Of a stretch of DNA of 64,000 nt, positions 28,535-38,045 are shown in pieces (positions within the stretch are counted from its first letter, which is position 1; each line of letters starts with the position of its first letter). A program made the translations under genes and the position numbers. The DNA is taken from assembly GCF_020148005.1 (NCBI RefSeq), contig NZ_JAGXFD010000001.1, forward strand, positions 1,269,337 through 1,333,336, given 5' to 3'. Origin of the DNA: Modicisalibacter tunisiensis (GTDB taxonomy: Bacteria > Pseudomonadota > Gammaproteobacteria > Pseudomonadales > Halomonadaceae). The notes beneath the pieces were generated by a model, which saw nothing but the letters and a program-made list of their open reading frames with translations, searched no databases and was not told the DNA's origin.

Positions 28535-30439
28535 ATGACCCAGTCTGTCGATAGCAATCGCCGCCGTCTGCTCGGCTTCATGGCGGGCGCGCCACTGCTG
28601 CCGCTCGCCGGTGGTCTCGCCGGCCTCGGTGCCAGCCGTTCCGCGGCCGCCGCGACCGAGGCCACGCTCGATTCCGTCAGCTTCCTGCCCATGGCGGCGC
28701 CCTCGCTGAGCAACCCGGTCGCCATGGCGACCACCACCATCGGCTCGGCCATGCAGCTTCACATGAGCGACGGCAGCAGCCGCCAGGTCAAGCTCGCCTA
28801 TCATCCGTTCTTCATCACCGGCGATCGGGTGCCCGACGGTCAGGGCGGCACGGTGGTCGCCGGCGGCTACTACGACATCGACAACCGGCCGATCCTCGAC
28901 CCCTCGGCCGGCAATCGCCAGTTCTTCTCCGACTGCCCGGACGGCACCAGCCTGCTGACGGTCGACAACGCCCGGGTCGACGGCGTGTACGGCAACCCCG
29001 TGTTCGCCGTCGTGCAGTTCGAATACACCACCCGCGACGGCGCCGGCGAGTCGATGTACGGCCGCCTGCCCTCGCCGATCGCGGTGCTGACCCTGGATCA
29101 GAACCCGGAAACCGGCGAGCTGACGCTGGTCAAGTACCACAATGTCGACACCTCGCCGGTGGGCGGGCTGTGGATCACCTGCGGCGCCAGCCTGTCGCCC
29201 TGGGGCACCCACCTGTCCAGCGAGGAGTACGAGCCGGACGCCGCCGCCCCCGACGACGAGTTCAAGAGCTACTGCCGGAACCTGTTCGGCGACGAGAACC
29301 GCGGCACGCCCTACAACTACGGCCACCTGCCGGAAGTGACGGTCAATCCGGACGGCACCGGCACCCTCGTCAAGCATTACAACCTCGGGCGTCTCTCCCA
29401 CGAGTTGATTCAGGTCATGCCTGACGAGCGCACCGTGCTGATGGGTGACGACGCCACCAACGGCGGCCTGTTCATGTTCGTCGCCGACAAGCCGCGGGAC
29501 CTGTCGTCCGGCACCCTGTACGTGGGCAAATGGACCCAGGTCTCGGGCAAGGGCCCCGGCGCCGGCGACATCGGCTGGATCCGTCTGGGCCATGCCGACA
29601 GCGCCGAGATCAAGCAGCTGATCGACGACGGTATCCAGGCGTCGGATATCATGGATATCCGCACCGAGGACCCGCAGGACGAGGGCTTCACCCGCATCCC
29701 CTACAGCGGCAAGATCAACTGGGTCAAGCTCAAGCCGGGCATGGAGAAGGCCGCCGCCTTCCTCGAGACGCACCGCTACGCGGCCCTGGTCGGCGCCTCG
29801 ATGGGCTTCACCAAGATGGAAGGCACCACCGTCAACGCCGCCGACAAGAAGGCCTATTCGGCCATGTCCTACATCTACAAGACGATGACCGACGGCAGCA
29901 GCGATATCCACGTCGAGGGGCCGACCGCCGGGGCGGTCTACGAGCACACCCTGCGCGGCGGCCAGAAGGACAGCGGCGGCCAGCCCATCGACAGCGAGTG
30001 GGTGTCGGTACACATGGCACCGCCGGCCAACCTCGTCGGCGAGGACCTGGCCGAACCGGACGCGCTGGGCAACACCGCCCATGCCGACCGCATCGCCAAC
30101 CCCGACAACATCAAGTTCTCCGAGGAGCTGCGCACCCTGTTCATCGGCGAGGACAGCGGCAACCACGTCAACAACTTCCTGTGGGCCTACAACGTCGACA
30201 GCGGCAAGCTCACGCGCCTCCTGTCCTGCCCCGCGGGCGCCGAGTCCACCGGGTTGCAGGCCGTCGACTCGATCAACGGCTGGACCTACATCATGAGCAA
30301 CTTCCAGCACCCAGGCGACTGGGAAAGCCCGCTGCACGACAAGGTCCGCGAGACGCTCGACCCCTACGTGCGGGCCAACTACAAGGACCGCTACGGCGCC
30401 GCGGTGGGCTACATCACCGGCATGCCGAAGCTGGGCTGA
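28535..30439 (+). CDS. phoX: PhoX-type alkaline phosphatase (DUF839), Tat-exported
   Basis: A 634-residue PhoX-family phosphomonoesterase, which uses an iron-calcium cofactor to release phosphate in the periplasm. The N-terminus NRRRLLGFMAGAPLLPLAGG is a twin-arginine-type signal, with cleavage expected near residues 35-40 (SAAAATEA). The family block SPWGTHLSSEEYEP with the preceding TCGAS segment, and the later ELRTLFIGEDSGNHVNNFLWAYNV, are typical of PhoX. Start ATG at 28535 follows AAGGA; upstream codons are non-coding. A Pho box lies 110 bases upstream, so phosphate starvation is the likely inducer. Confidence 0.92.
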   Translation: MTQSVDSNRRRLLGFMAGAPLLPLAGGLAGLGASRSAAAATEATLDSVSFLPMAAPSLSNPVAMATTTIGSAMQLHMSDGSSRQVKLAYHPFFITGDRVPDGQGGTVVAGGYYDIDNRPILDPSAGNRQFFSDCPDGTSLLTVDNARVDGVYGNPVFAVVQFEYTTRDGAGESMYGRLPSPIAVLTLDQNPETGELTLVKYHNVDTSPVGGLWITCGASLSPWGTHLSSEEYEPDAAAPDDEFKSYCRNLFGDENRGTPYNYGHLPEVTVNPDGTGTLVKHYNLGRLSHELIQVMPDERTVLMGDDATNGGLFMFVADKPRDLSSGTLYVGKWTQVSGKGPGAGDIGWIRLGHADSAEIKQLIDDGIQASDIMDIRTEDPQDEGFTRIPYSGKINWVKLKPGMEKAAAFLETHRYAALVGASMGFTKMEGTTVNAADKKAYSAMSYIYKTMTDGSSDIHVEGPTAGAVYEHTLRGGQKDSGGQPIDSEWVSVHMAPPANLVGEDLAEPDALGNTAHADRIANPDNIKFSEELRTLFIGEDSGNHVNNFLWAYNVDSGKLTRLLSCPAGAESTGLQAVDSINGWTYIMSNFQHPGDWESPLHDKVRETLDPYVRANYKDRYGAAVGYITGMPKLG

Positions 30440-30474
30440 GCCGCCGCCGACCGTCGGGCACTGGCCTCGACGCC

Positions 30475-30503
30475 GTGCATGGCGCATCCTGTGCGCCATG
30501 CAC
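30475..30503. repeat. Perfect 12-bp hairpin enclosing the tmcA start codon
   Basis: GTGCATGGCGCA (30475-30486), five-base loop, TGCGCCATGCAC (30492-30503). The ATG of tmcA (30498-30500) is inside the right arm. No Shine-Dalgarno sequence is visible upstream. No T run follows, so it is not a phoX terminator. Confidence 0.85.
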
Positions 30504-32735
30504 GACTCCCTGATCGCCGCCCTCGCGGCGCTGCGCAAGACGCTCAATGATCGCCGCCACCGTGGCCTGCTGTGGGCCGACGGCGAGGCGGCGATGGTGC
30601 GTGAGCGGGCCCTTGGCATCTGGCGTGGCGGCGACTGGCAGGCGCCGCTGTGGCTGGGCCCCACCGCCCCCGCCGATGATATCCCCGTGCTGCCCGCCGC
30701 CAAGGCCCGTACACGGCTGGGCGGCGAGCACGAGCTGGTGGTGGTGGACGCCGCCACCCCGGGCGGCGGCTTCGACCCCGAGGCCTTCGGCGCCGTCGCC
30801 GGCACGGTGCGCGCCGGTGGCTTGCTGCTGCTGCTGACGCCCGCCGACTGGCGCACCGCCGCGCCACGCCCCGACGCCGACTATGCCCGGCTGGCCAGCT
30901 GGCCCCATGCCGTCGACTCGCTCAGTGCCCATACCCTGGCACGGCTGGCCCGTTGCCTGCGCACCGCCGACACCCTGCTGCACTGGCCGGCCGAGGCCGA
31001 GCGTCCCGACCTGACGCCGCCGGCGGCCGGCGAGGCCGCAGCGCCATCGGACGTGGCCGATCCGGACTGCCTGAGTGCCGATCAGGCCGAAGCGGTGCGC
31101 CGCCTGAGCCGCCTGCGTCGCCGCCGCCCGCTGGTGATCAGCGCCGATCGCGGCCGCGGCAAGAGCGCGGCGCTGGGCATCGCCGCGGCCCGGCGGCTGG
31201 CCGGCGGCGAACGCGAGCTGTGGTTGACCGCGCCGCGCCCCGGCGCCGTCGAGCCGGTGTTCGAACGCCTCGCCGCGCTGCTGCCCGGGGGGCGGCGTGA
31301 GGCCAATGTCTTTGTGGTGACCACCGGCCAGGGCCCGGCGCGGCTGCGCTTTCTGCCGCCGGATGGCGTGATGGCGGCCCTGGCCGAGGCGGGGGGCGAA
31401 CCGAGTGCCGCGCCGACGCTGCTGGTCGACGAGGCGGCGGCGATTCCCGCACCGCTGCTGGGACGCTGGCTGGCGGCCTTTCCGCGGCTCGCCTTCGCCA
31501 CCACCGTGCATGGCTACGAGGGCACCGGGCGCGGCTTTGCGGTGCGCTTTCGCGAGCGGCTCGCGCGCGAGACGCCGGACTGGCGGGCCTGTCGGCTCGC
31601 GACCCCCGTGCGCTGGGCGCCGGGCGATCCGCTCGAGGCGCTGACCCGCGAGCTGCTGCTGCTCGACGCCGAACCGGCGGACGACGACCGGGTCACCGCG
31701 GCGCTCGCCGCTGAGCCGGTACAGCTGGCCGAGCTCGACCGGGCGGCGCTGGCCCGTGACACCCCGGCGCTGACCGAGCTCTTCGGCCTGCTGGTCCAGG
31801 CGCACTACCGCACCACGCCCGGCGATCTGCGCCAGCTGCTCGACGCCCCGGACACCCGGCTGCTGGCGGCCCGGGTCGGCGGGCACTGCGTGGGGGTGTG
31901 CCTGGTTCAGGCCGAGGGCGGACTGCCGGCGGCGCTGGCCGCGGCGGTCCACCATGGCGAGCGTCGCCCGCGGGGCCATCTGCTGGCCCAGTCGCTGGCG
32001 GTGCACGGCGGCTGGCGCGAGGCGGCCGAAACGCGCTGGTGGCGCATCCAGCGCATCGCCGTGCATCCCGCGGCACGCCGGCGCGGGGTGGGCTCGCGGC
32101 TGCTCGCGGCGGTGGCCGAGCGGGCCCGCGTCGCCGGCATCGACGCCCTGGGTACCAGCTTCGGCGGCGAGCCCGCCCTGCTGGCCTTCTGGCGCTCCCG
32201 GGGCTACGCCACCCTGCGCCTGGGCCTGTCCCGCGAGGCCTCCAGCGGTGAGCATGCGGTGATGATGGGGCTGCCCCTGCACGCCGACGCCCGTCGGCGG
32301 CTGACCGACTGGCAGGCCGAGTTCCACGAGCTGCTGCCGACCCTGCTGGCCGCCGAACTGGACGAGCTCGATGCCGCCCTGATCGTGGCGCTGCTCGACG
32401 AGGCTCCCGTGCCACCGCTCGATACGGCCACGCCGGCGCGGCTGGCCTGGTTCGCCGCGGGCGGTGGCGAGCTGGCGCTGGCACGGCCCTGGCTGGCCCG
32501 GGCCTGGCGCATCGCCCGTCATCGCGCGCCCTCCGCGCTGGACGAGGCCGAGTGGCAGGCGCTGGCGGCGCCGCTGTTCCAGGGCCGCGAGGTGCCCGCC
32601 GGCTGGACGGCGGCGGGTCGCAAGGCACGCCTGCGCCACTGGCGCGAGCTGGCCGGGCGGCTCCAGGCGGCGCTCGAGACGACGCGTCCCGACAAGCTTG
32701 ATGCACGTCAAGCGGGTGGCATCGGCAGTCCGTAG
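30498..32735 (+). CDS. tmcA: tRNA(Met) cytidine acetyltransferase TmcA
   Basis: A 745-residue enzyme that makes N4-acetylcytidine at the wobble position of elongator tRNA-Met using ATP and acetyl-CoA. In order: N-terminal domain, RNA-helicase-like ATPase with Walker A SADRGRGKSAALG (near residue 215) and Walker B TLLVDEAAAIP, GNAT domain with RIAVHPAARRRGVGSRLL (acetyl-CoA loop), and a C-terminal tRNA-binding region. Somewhat longer than E. coli TmcA (671). The start aligns with the family, yet it has no ribosome site and lies in a hairpin. Its 3' end contains an ANR box for the downstream cydDC genes. Confidence 0.94.
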   Translation: MHDSLIAALAALRKTLNDRRHRGLLWADGEAAMVRERALGIWRGGDWQAPLWLGPTAPADDIPVLPAAKARTRLGGEHELVVVDAATPGGGFDPEAFGAVAGTVRAGGLLLLLTPADWRTAAPRPDADYARLASWPHAVDSLSAHTLARLARCLRTADTLLHWPAEAERPDLTPPAAGEAAAPSDVADPDCLSADQAEAVRRLSRLRRRRPLVISADRGRGKSAALGIAAARRLAGGERELWLTAPRPGAVEPVFERLAALLPGGRREANVFVVTTGQGPARLRFLPPDGVMAALAEAGGEPSAAPTLLVDEAAAIPAPLLGRWLAAFPRLAFATTVHGYEGTGRGFAVRFRERLARETPDWRACRLATPVRWAPGDPLEALTRELLLLDAEPADDDRVTAALAAEPVQLAELDRAALARDTPALTELFGLLVQAHYRTTPGDLRQLLDAPDTRLLAARVGGHCVGVCLVQAEGGLPAALAAAVHHGERRPRGHLLAQSLAVHGGWREAAETRWWRIQRIAVHPAARRRGVGSRLLAAVAERARVAGIDALGTSFGGEPALLAFWRSRGYATLRLGLSREASSGEHAVMMGLPLHADARRRLTDWQAEFHELLPTLLAAELDELDAALIVALLDEAPVPPLDTATPARLAWFAAGGGELALARPWLARAWRIARHRAPSALDEAEWQALAAPLFQGREVPAGWTAAGRKARLRHWRELAGRLQAALETTRPDKLDARQAGGIGSP

Positions 32736-32738
32736 ACT
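32698..32738 (+). promoter_or_regulatory. ANR/FNR-dependent promoter of cydDC
   Basis: TTGAT-GCAC-GTCAA at 32698-32711, one base from the perfect TTGAT-N4-ATCAA site, lies inside the end of tmcA. TAGACT at 32733-32738 is the -10. With the start near 32746 the box is centred at -41.5, the class II position for Fnr-type activators. Confidence 0.78.
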
Positions 32739-32785
32739 AGTCCGGATTTCTTGTTCACTGACGACTCGCGTTCCCACGCTCCCTT

Positions 32786-34540
32786 ATGCAGACTTCCTCC
32801 ACGGCAAGACCCCGCGACTGGCTCAAGCAGGAAAGCCGTCGCGTGCGCACGCCGGTCAGCTGGGCCATCGGCCTGGGCCTGGCCAGCGGCGTGCTGCTGA
32901 TCCTCCAGGCGACCCTGCTCGCCCATGTCGCCGACGGCGCCATCTTCCAGGGCACGCCGCTGGCCACCCTGTGGCCGGCCTTCGCCGGCATGCTGGCGAT
33001 CCTGCTGGTGCGCGCGGGGCTGACCTACGCGGTCGAGCGCTGCGCCTTCGCCGCCGCCGCCACGGTCAAGCTGGCGATCCGCGACCGACTCATGCACCAG
33101 CTCGAGGCGCTGGGGCTGGCCTGGCAGCGCGACACCCAGACCGGCGACATCGTCAACAGCGTCACCGACGGCGTCGAGCACCTCGAGGCCTACTACGCCC
33201 GCTACCTGCCGCAGACGGCGCTGGCCGCGCTGATTCCGCTGGCGATCCTCGCGGTGATCCTGCCCATCGACTGGGTCTCGGGGCTGATCCTGCTGGTCAC
33301 CGCGCCGCTGATCCCGGTGTTCATGATCTTCATCGGCAAGGGCGCCGAGAAGCTCAACCAGCGCCAGTGGCGGCGCATGGGGCGGCTCTCGGGGCATTTC
33401 CTGGACGCGCTGCAGGGGCTGACCACGCTCAAGGTCTTCAACCTGGGCCGGCGCGAGGCACGGCTGATCGAGCGGCTCTCCGACGACTATCGGGCCAGCA
33501 CCATGAAGGTCCTGCGGCTGGCCTTCGTCTCCTCGCTGGTGCTGGAGTTCCTGGCCACGGTGAGCATCGCCATGGTCGCGGTGCTGATCGGCTTTCGCCT
33601 GCTGTGGGGCGAGCTGGGCTTCGAGGCGGGCTTTCTGGTGCTGTTGCTGGCGCCGGAGTTCTATCTGCCGCTGCGCAACATGGGCAGCGTCTACCATGCC
33701 CGCATGGAGGCGCTGGGCGCGGCCGAGCGCATCGTCGAGCTGCTCGACACCCCGGCCCGGCCCTGGAGCGGCACGCGCCGCGATGTGCGGACGCCCGGCG
33801 ATCCGCCGCGGGTGGCGCTGGAAGGGCTGGCCTACGCCTATCCGGGCGGCGTGCAGGCGCTCAGCGACATCGACCTGACCATCGCCCCGGGCGAGACGCT
33901 GGCCATCGTCGGCCCCTCGGGGGCGGGCAAGAGCACCCTGGCGCTGCTGCTGCTGGGCCTGCTGCGCGCCGGGTCGGGGCGGCTCGCGGTCAACGGCGTG
34001 GCGCTCGACGAACTCGACATCGACACCTGGCGCGAGTCGCTGGCCTGGGTGCCCCAGCAGCCGCGGCTGTTCTTCGGTACGGTGCGCGACAACCTGTGCC
34101 TGGGGCGCGACGACATCGACGATGCGGCCCTGTGGCGGGCGCTGGAACAGGCCCAGGCGAAGGCGCTGGTCGCCGCGCTGCCGCAGGGGCTGGACACGCC
34201 GCTCGGCGAACGCGGGGTACGCCTGTCCGGCGGCGAGGCACAACGCCTGGCGATCGCCCGGGCCCTGGTCCGCGAGGCGACCTTCGTGGTCGCCGACGAG
34301 GTCAGCGCCCACCTGGATTCCGACAACGAGCGGGCGCTGGTCGCGGCGCTCGAGACGTTGGGGCAGGGGCGCAGCCTGGTGATCATCGCCCACCGGCTGG
34401 CGACCGTGCGCCACGCCGACCGCATCGTGGTACTCGACGGCGGGCGCATCCGCGAGCAGGGCAGCCATCAGGCCCTGATGGCCGCCGGCGGGCTCTATGC
34501 CCGGCTGGTGGCCGGTGCCGACGGGGAGGTGCCGGCATGA
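32786..34540 (+). CDS. cydD: Cytochrome bd assembly ABC exporter subunit CydD
   Basis: A 584-residue half-transporter: six-helix membrane domain (residues 20-320), then an ATPase domain with Walker A GPSGAGKSTLALLL, signature LSGGEAQRLAIARAL, and Walker B FVVADEVSAHLD, in which the usual catalytic Glu is present (ADEVSAH). CydDC is a heterodimer that exports or handles cysteine and glutathione and is needed to mature cytochrome bd. No clear ribosome site is seen before the ATG at 32786. The stop overlaps cydC's start by four bases. It is upstream of cydAB, consistent with a joint bd-oxidase module. Confidence 0.93.
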   Translation: MQTSSTARPRDWLKQESRRVRTPVSWAIGLGLASGVLLILQATLLAHVADGAIFQGTPLATLWPAFAGMLAILLVRAGLTYAVERCAFAAAATVKLAIRDRLMHQLEALGLAWQRDTQTGDIVNSVTDGVEHLEAYYARYLPQTALAALIPLAILAVILPIDWVSGLILLVTAPLIPVFMIFIGKGAEKLNQRQWRRMGRLSGHFLDALQGLTTLKVFNLGRREARLIERLSDDYRASTMKVLRLAFVSSLVLEFLATVSIAMVAVLIGFRLLWGELGFEAGFLVLLLAPEFYLPLRNMGSVYHARMEALGAAERIVELLDTPARPWSGTRRDVRTPGDPPRVALEGLAYAYPGGVQALSDIDLTIAPGETLAIVGPSGAGKSTLALLLLGLLRAGSGRLAVNGVALDELDIDTWRESLAWVPQQPRLFFGTVRDNLCLGRDDIDDAALWRALEQAQAKALVAALPQGLDTPLGERGVRLSGGEAQRLAIARALVREATFVVADEVSAHLDSDNERALVAALETLGQGRSLVIIAHRLATVRHADRIVVLDGGRIREQGSHQALMAAGGLYARLVAGADGEVPA

Positions 34541-36330
34541 GCGACCTGCGCTGGTGGCTGTCGATCGCCCGTCCCTACCTGGGCTACTTCGCGCTGGGCA
34601 TCCTGCTCAGCGTGGTGACCGTCTCCGCCAACATGGCGCTGCTGGCGGTGTCCGGCTGGTTCCTGGCCAGCATGGCGGCGGCGGGGCTCGCCGCGGCGGA
34701 CTTCAACTACTTCACTCCGGCGGCGCTGATCCGCGGCCTGTCGATCGCCCGCACCGGCGGTCGCTATCTCGAGCGGCTGGTCAGCCACGACGCCACCCTG
34801 CGGCTGCTCACCGGCCTGCGGGTGTGGTTCTACCGTCAGGTGGAGCCGCTCTCGCCGCAGCAGCTGCAGGGGCTGCGCAGCGGCGACCTGCTGGCACGGG
34901 TGCGCTCCGACATCGACACCCTGGACAACGTCTATCTGCGGCTGCTGACGCCCGCCGTGGTGGCGCTGATCTGCCTCGGCGGCGCGGTGCTGGTGCTGGC
35001 CACCTACAGTGTGCCGGTGGCGCTGGTCAACCTGGCGCTGCTGGTGCTGGCGGGCGTGGCCCTGCCGGCGCTGGTCGAGCGGCTCGGGCGCGAGCCGGGC
35101 CGCCAAGGTGTGGCGATCGCCGCCGAGCTCAAGGCCAGCGTGGTGGATGCGGTCGAGGGGCTGGGCGAGCTGAGCGTGTTCGGCGACCTGCCCCGCCGAC
35201 GCGCGGAGATTCATGAGCTGAGCCGACGCTGGCTGGCGGCCCAGGCGCGGCTTGCGCACCTGTCGGGGCTATCCGGCGCCGGTGTGCTGCTGCTCACCAA
35301 CCTCGCCGTGCTGGTCACCGCCTGGCTGATGGTGCCGCTGGTGCAGGGGCCGGGGCTGGCGGCGGTCGACTTCGCCCCGGTGGTGCTGCTGGTCATGGGC
35401 TGCTTCGAGGCGATCGCCCAGCTGCCCGGCGCCTGGCAGGCCCTGGGACAGCTGCGGGCGGCGACGCGGCGGCTGCGGGCCTTCGAGACGCTCGCGCCCA
35501 ATGTCACCGACCCCGCCGAGCCGGCGCCGCCGCCCGAGGACGATACCCTGTGCTTCGCCGGCGTCGGCGCACGGCATACCGCCGACGGCCCCTGGGCGCT
35601 GACGGATCTCGACCTCACCATCGCCCCCGGCGAGCATGTCGCGCTGGTGGGGCCGAGCGGGGCCGGCAAGAGCACGGTGACGCAGCTGCTGCTGCGCCTG
35701 ATGCCGGCCGAGCGCGGCGAGATCCGCTGGGGCGGGCGGCCGGTCGAGGCCTACCGCAGCGAGGACCTGCGGGCACGCCTCGCCGTGGTGCCGCAGAAGA
35801 TCTACCTGTTCCATGCCACGGTGCGCGACAACCTGCTGCTGGGCAATCCCGAGGCCGACGAGGCGGCGATGGTCGAGGCGGCGCGACTGGCCTGTCTGCA
35901 CGACGAGATCCTGGCGCTGCCCGAGGGCTACGACACCATCGTGGGCGAGGAGGGGCTCAAGCTCTCCGGCGGCCAGATCCGCCGGCTGGGCATTGCCCGC
36001 GCCCTGCTGCGCGACGCCCCGGTGGTGATCATGGACGAGCCGGGCGAGGGGCTCGACACCGCCACCGCGGCGCGGCTGCGCGCGAATCTGGCCGGCTATC
36101 TCGCCGGGCGTTCGCTGCTGCTGATCTCGCACCATCCGGGCTGGGCGCGTCTGGCCGAACGAGTGTTGCTGCTCGAGCGCGGGCGGCCGATCGCGAGCGG
36201 TGATCATGCCTCGCTGATGCGCGATTGCGCCACCTACCGACGCCTGGCGAGCCCCGGGCTGACGAGCCCGGCGCCCCTGGCCGAGACGGCTTGCGACAGC
36301 CTGCCGCAGGCCGGCGGCGAGTGCCGGTGA
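34537..36330 (+). CDS. cydC: Cytochrome bd assembly ABC exporter subunit CydC
   Basis: A 597-residue half-transporter partner of CydD. The membrane domain begins WWLSIARPYLGYFALGILLS and includes the CydC-typical FNYFTPAALIRGLSIARTGGRYLERLVSHDAT. The ATPase domain has Walker A GPSGAGKSTVTQLL, VVPQKIYLFHATVRDNLLLG, signature LSGGQIRRLGIARALL and Walker B VVIMDEPGEGLD. The start ATG at 34537 overlaps the cydD stop by four bases, and AGGT of GGGGAGGT serves as ribosome site. It has a roughly 30-residue hydrophilic C-terminal tail. Confidence 0.93.
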   Translation: MSDLRWWLSIARPYLGYFALGILLSVVTVSANMALLAVSGWFLASMAAAGLAAADFNYFTPAALIRGLSIARTGGRYLERLVSHDATLRLLTGLRVWFYRQVEPLSPQQLQGLRSGDLLARVRSDIDTLDNVYLRLLTPAVVALICLGGAVLVLATYSVPVALVNLALLVLAGVALPALVERLGREPGRQGVAIAAELKASVVDAVEGLGELSVFGDLPRRRAEIHELSRRWLAAQARLAHLSGLSGAGVLLLTNLAVLVTAWLMVPLVQGPGLAAVDFAPVVLLVMGCFEAIAQLPGAWQALGQLRAATRRLRAFETLAPNVTDPAEPAPPPEDDTLCFAGVGARHTADGPWALTDLDLTIAPGEHVALVGPSGAGKSTVTQLLLRLMPAERGEIRWGGRPVEAYRSEDLRARLAVVPQKIYLFHATVRDNLLLGNPEADEAAMVEAARLACLHDEILALPEGYDTIVGEEGLKLSGGQIRRLGIARALLRDAPVVIMDEPGEGLDTATAARLRANLAGYLAGRSLLLISHHPGWARLAERVLLLERGRPIASGDHASLMRDCATYRRLASPGLTSPAPLAETACDSLPQAGGECR

Positions 36331-36336
36331 GCGGCC

Positions 36337-36378
36337 TTGATACAGGTCAAGAGGCGTTTTCCGGCGCTGCGTTAGGCT
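36337..36378 (+). promoter_or_regulatory. ANR/FNR-dependent promoter of cydAB
   Basis: TTGAT-ACAG-GTCAA at 36337-36350 with TAGGCT at 36373-36378 as the -10; the start near 36385 puts the box at about -41.5. Same half-sites and same geometry as at cydDC. Confidence 0.8.
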
Positions 36379-36458
36379 GAGGCCGCACTTCCGTCGCTGT
36401 CCACGCCGCCGGGCGTGGAGAGCGTCGGTCACGCAGGGATCACGGAGAACACCTCGCC

Positions 36459-38042
36459 ATGCAAGAACTAGACACCGTCATCGAGCTGTCGCGACTCCAG
36501 TTCGCGGCCACGGCGTTGTATCACTACCTTTTCGTGCCGCTGACGCTGGGCTTCTCGGTGTTGCTGGCGACGATGGAAACCATCTACGTCATCACCGGGC
36601 GCGACATCTACCGGCAGATGACCCACTTCTGGTCGAAGCTGTTCGCCATCAACTTCGCCCTGGGCGTGGCCACCGGCCTGACCATGGAGTTCGAGTTCGG
36701 CACCAACTGGTCGACCTACTCGCATTTCGTCGGCGACATCTTCGGCGCGCCGCTGGCCATCGAGGGCCTGATGGCGTTCTTCCTCGAATCGACCTTCGTC
36801 GGCCTGATGCTGTTCGGCTGGGGCAAGCTGTCGCGCGGCAAGCACTTGCTGGTGACCTACATGGTGGCGCTGGGGTCCAACCTCTCGGCGCTGTGGATCC
36901 TGATCGCCAACGGCTACATGCAGAAGCCCACCGGCTCGGCGTTCAATCCCGACACCATGCGCATGGAGCTGACCAGCTTGCCGGACCTGATCTTCAGCCC
37001 CGAGGCGCAGGCCAAGTTCGTCCACACCAGCATCGCCGGCTACGTGACCGCGGCGATCTTCGTGCTGGGCATCAGCGCCTTCTACCTGCTGCGGCGCCGC
37101 CACATCGAGCTGGCCAAGCGCTCGTTCCGGGTCGCCGCGCTGTTCGGCGTGTTCGCCAGCATCGGTGTGATCTCGCTGGGCGACGCCCTGGGCTTCATCA
37201 ACGGCGGCGCCCAGCCCACCAAGCTGGCCGCCATGGAAGGGCTGTGGGAAACCGCCGAGGCCCCGGCCGGCTTCAACCTGATCGCCTGGCCCAACCAGGA
37301 GGAGCAGCGCAACGACTTCGAGGTACAGATTCCGTACCTGCTGACGCCGCTGGTCACCCACACCTTCGACGAGTCGATTCCCGGGGTGAATGATCTGGTG
37401 GCCGAGGCCGAAACACGGATTCGCAACGGCATCCCGGCGTTGAGCGCTCTGCAGACGCTGCGCGAGAACCCCACCGACGCCCAGGCACGCGCCACCTTCG
37501 AGGCCCATCAGGACGACCTGGGCTACGCGCTGCTGGTCCAGCGCTACGTCGAGGACGTTTCGCAGGCCACCGATGCCCAGATCGCCAAGGCGGCGGCCGA
37601 CACCATCCCGCCCGTGGCGCCGGTGTTCTGGTCGTTCCGCGTCATGGTGGCGACGGCCTTCCTGATGATGGCCTTCCTGATCCTGGCGGTGATCTTCTCG
37701 CTGCGTGGCACCCTGCATCGGCATAACTGGTTCCTGCGCCTGGCGCCGTGGATGATTCCGGTACCGTTTATCGCCAACGAGGCCGGCTGGGTGGTCGCCG
37801 AGCTGGGACGCCAGCCGTGGACGGTCTACGGCCAGCTGCCGACCTGGCTGTCCGCTTCGACCCACAGCGTCGGCTACATGATCTTCTCGCTGACCGGGTT
37901 CGTGCTGCTCTACAGCCTGTTCATCGTCGTCGAGATGTACCTGATGGTGAAATTCATCCGTCTGGGGCCGAGCGAGGGCAAGCATGACGCGCATGCCGAT
38001 TCGGTCCGTCAACAACATTCATCCCAGTGGAGCGAGGCCTGA
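36459..38042 (+). CDS. cydA: Cytochrome bd ubiquinol oxidase subunit I
   Basis: A 527-residue inner-membrane subunit carrying the haems of the quinol oxidase that reduces oxygen to water at low oxygen. It starts with LSRLQFAATALYHYLFVPLTLGFSVLLA (His ligand of the haem pair in HYLF), and includes GVATGLTMEFEFGTNWSTYSHFVGDIFGAPLAIEG with the conserved Glu and the second haem region, and GWVVAELGRQPWTVYG near the end. The length matches E. coli CydA (522), so it has the long Q-loop form rather than the short CioA form. GGAG lies before the ATG. Followed four bases later by cydB. Confidence 0.96.
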   Translation: MQELDTVIELSRLQFAATALYHYLFVPLTLGFSVLLATMETIYVITGRDIYRQMTHFWSKLFAINFALGVATGLTMEFEFGTNWSTYSHFVGDIFGAPLAIEGLMAFFLESTFVGLMLFGWGKLSRGKHLLVTYMVALGSNLSALWILIANGYMQKPTGSAFNPDTMRMELTSLPDLIFSPEAQAKFVHTSIAGYVTAAIFVLGISAFYLLRRRHIELAKRSFRVAALFGVFASIGVISLGDALGFINGGAQPTKLAAMEGLWETAEAPAGFNLIAWPNQEEQRNDFEVQIPYLLTPLVTHTFDESIPGVNDLVAEAETRIRNGIPALSALQTLRENPTDAQARATFEAHQDDLGYALLVQRYVEDVSQATDAQIAKAAADTIPPVAPVFWSFRVMVATAFLMMAFLILAVIFSLRGTLHRHNWFLRLAPWMIPVPFIANEAGWVVAELGRQPWTVYGQLPTWLSASTHSVGYMIFSLTGFVLLYSLFIVVEMYLMVKFIRLGPSEGKHDAHADSVRQQHSSQWSEA

Positions 38043-38045
38043 GCC

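Noticed and set aside
28280-30856. An 858-codon antisense frame over phoX
   Set aside because: Shadow of phoX; no start signal and no recognisable domain.
32464-34536. A long open frame running through cydD in another frame, fused in frame to cydC
   Set aside because: Only the part from 34537 matches CydC. The rest is an out-of-frame reading of tmcA and cydD.
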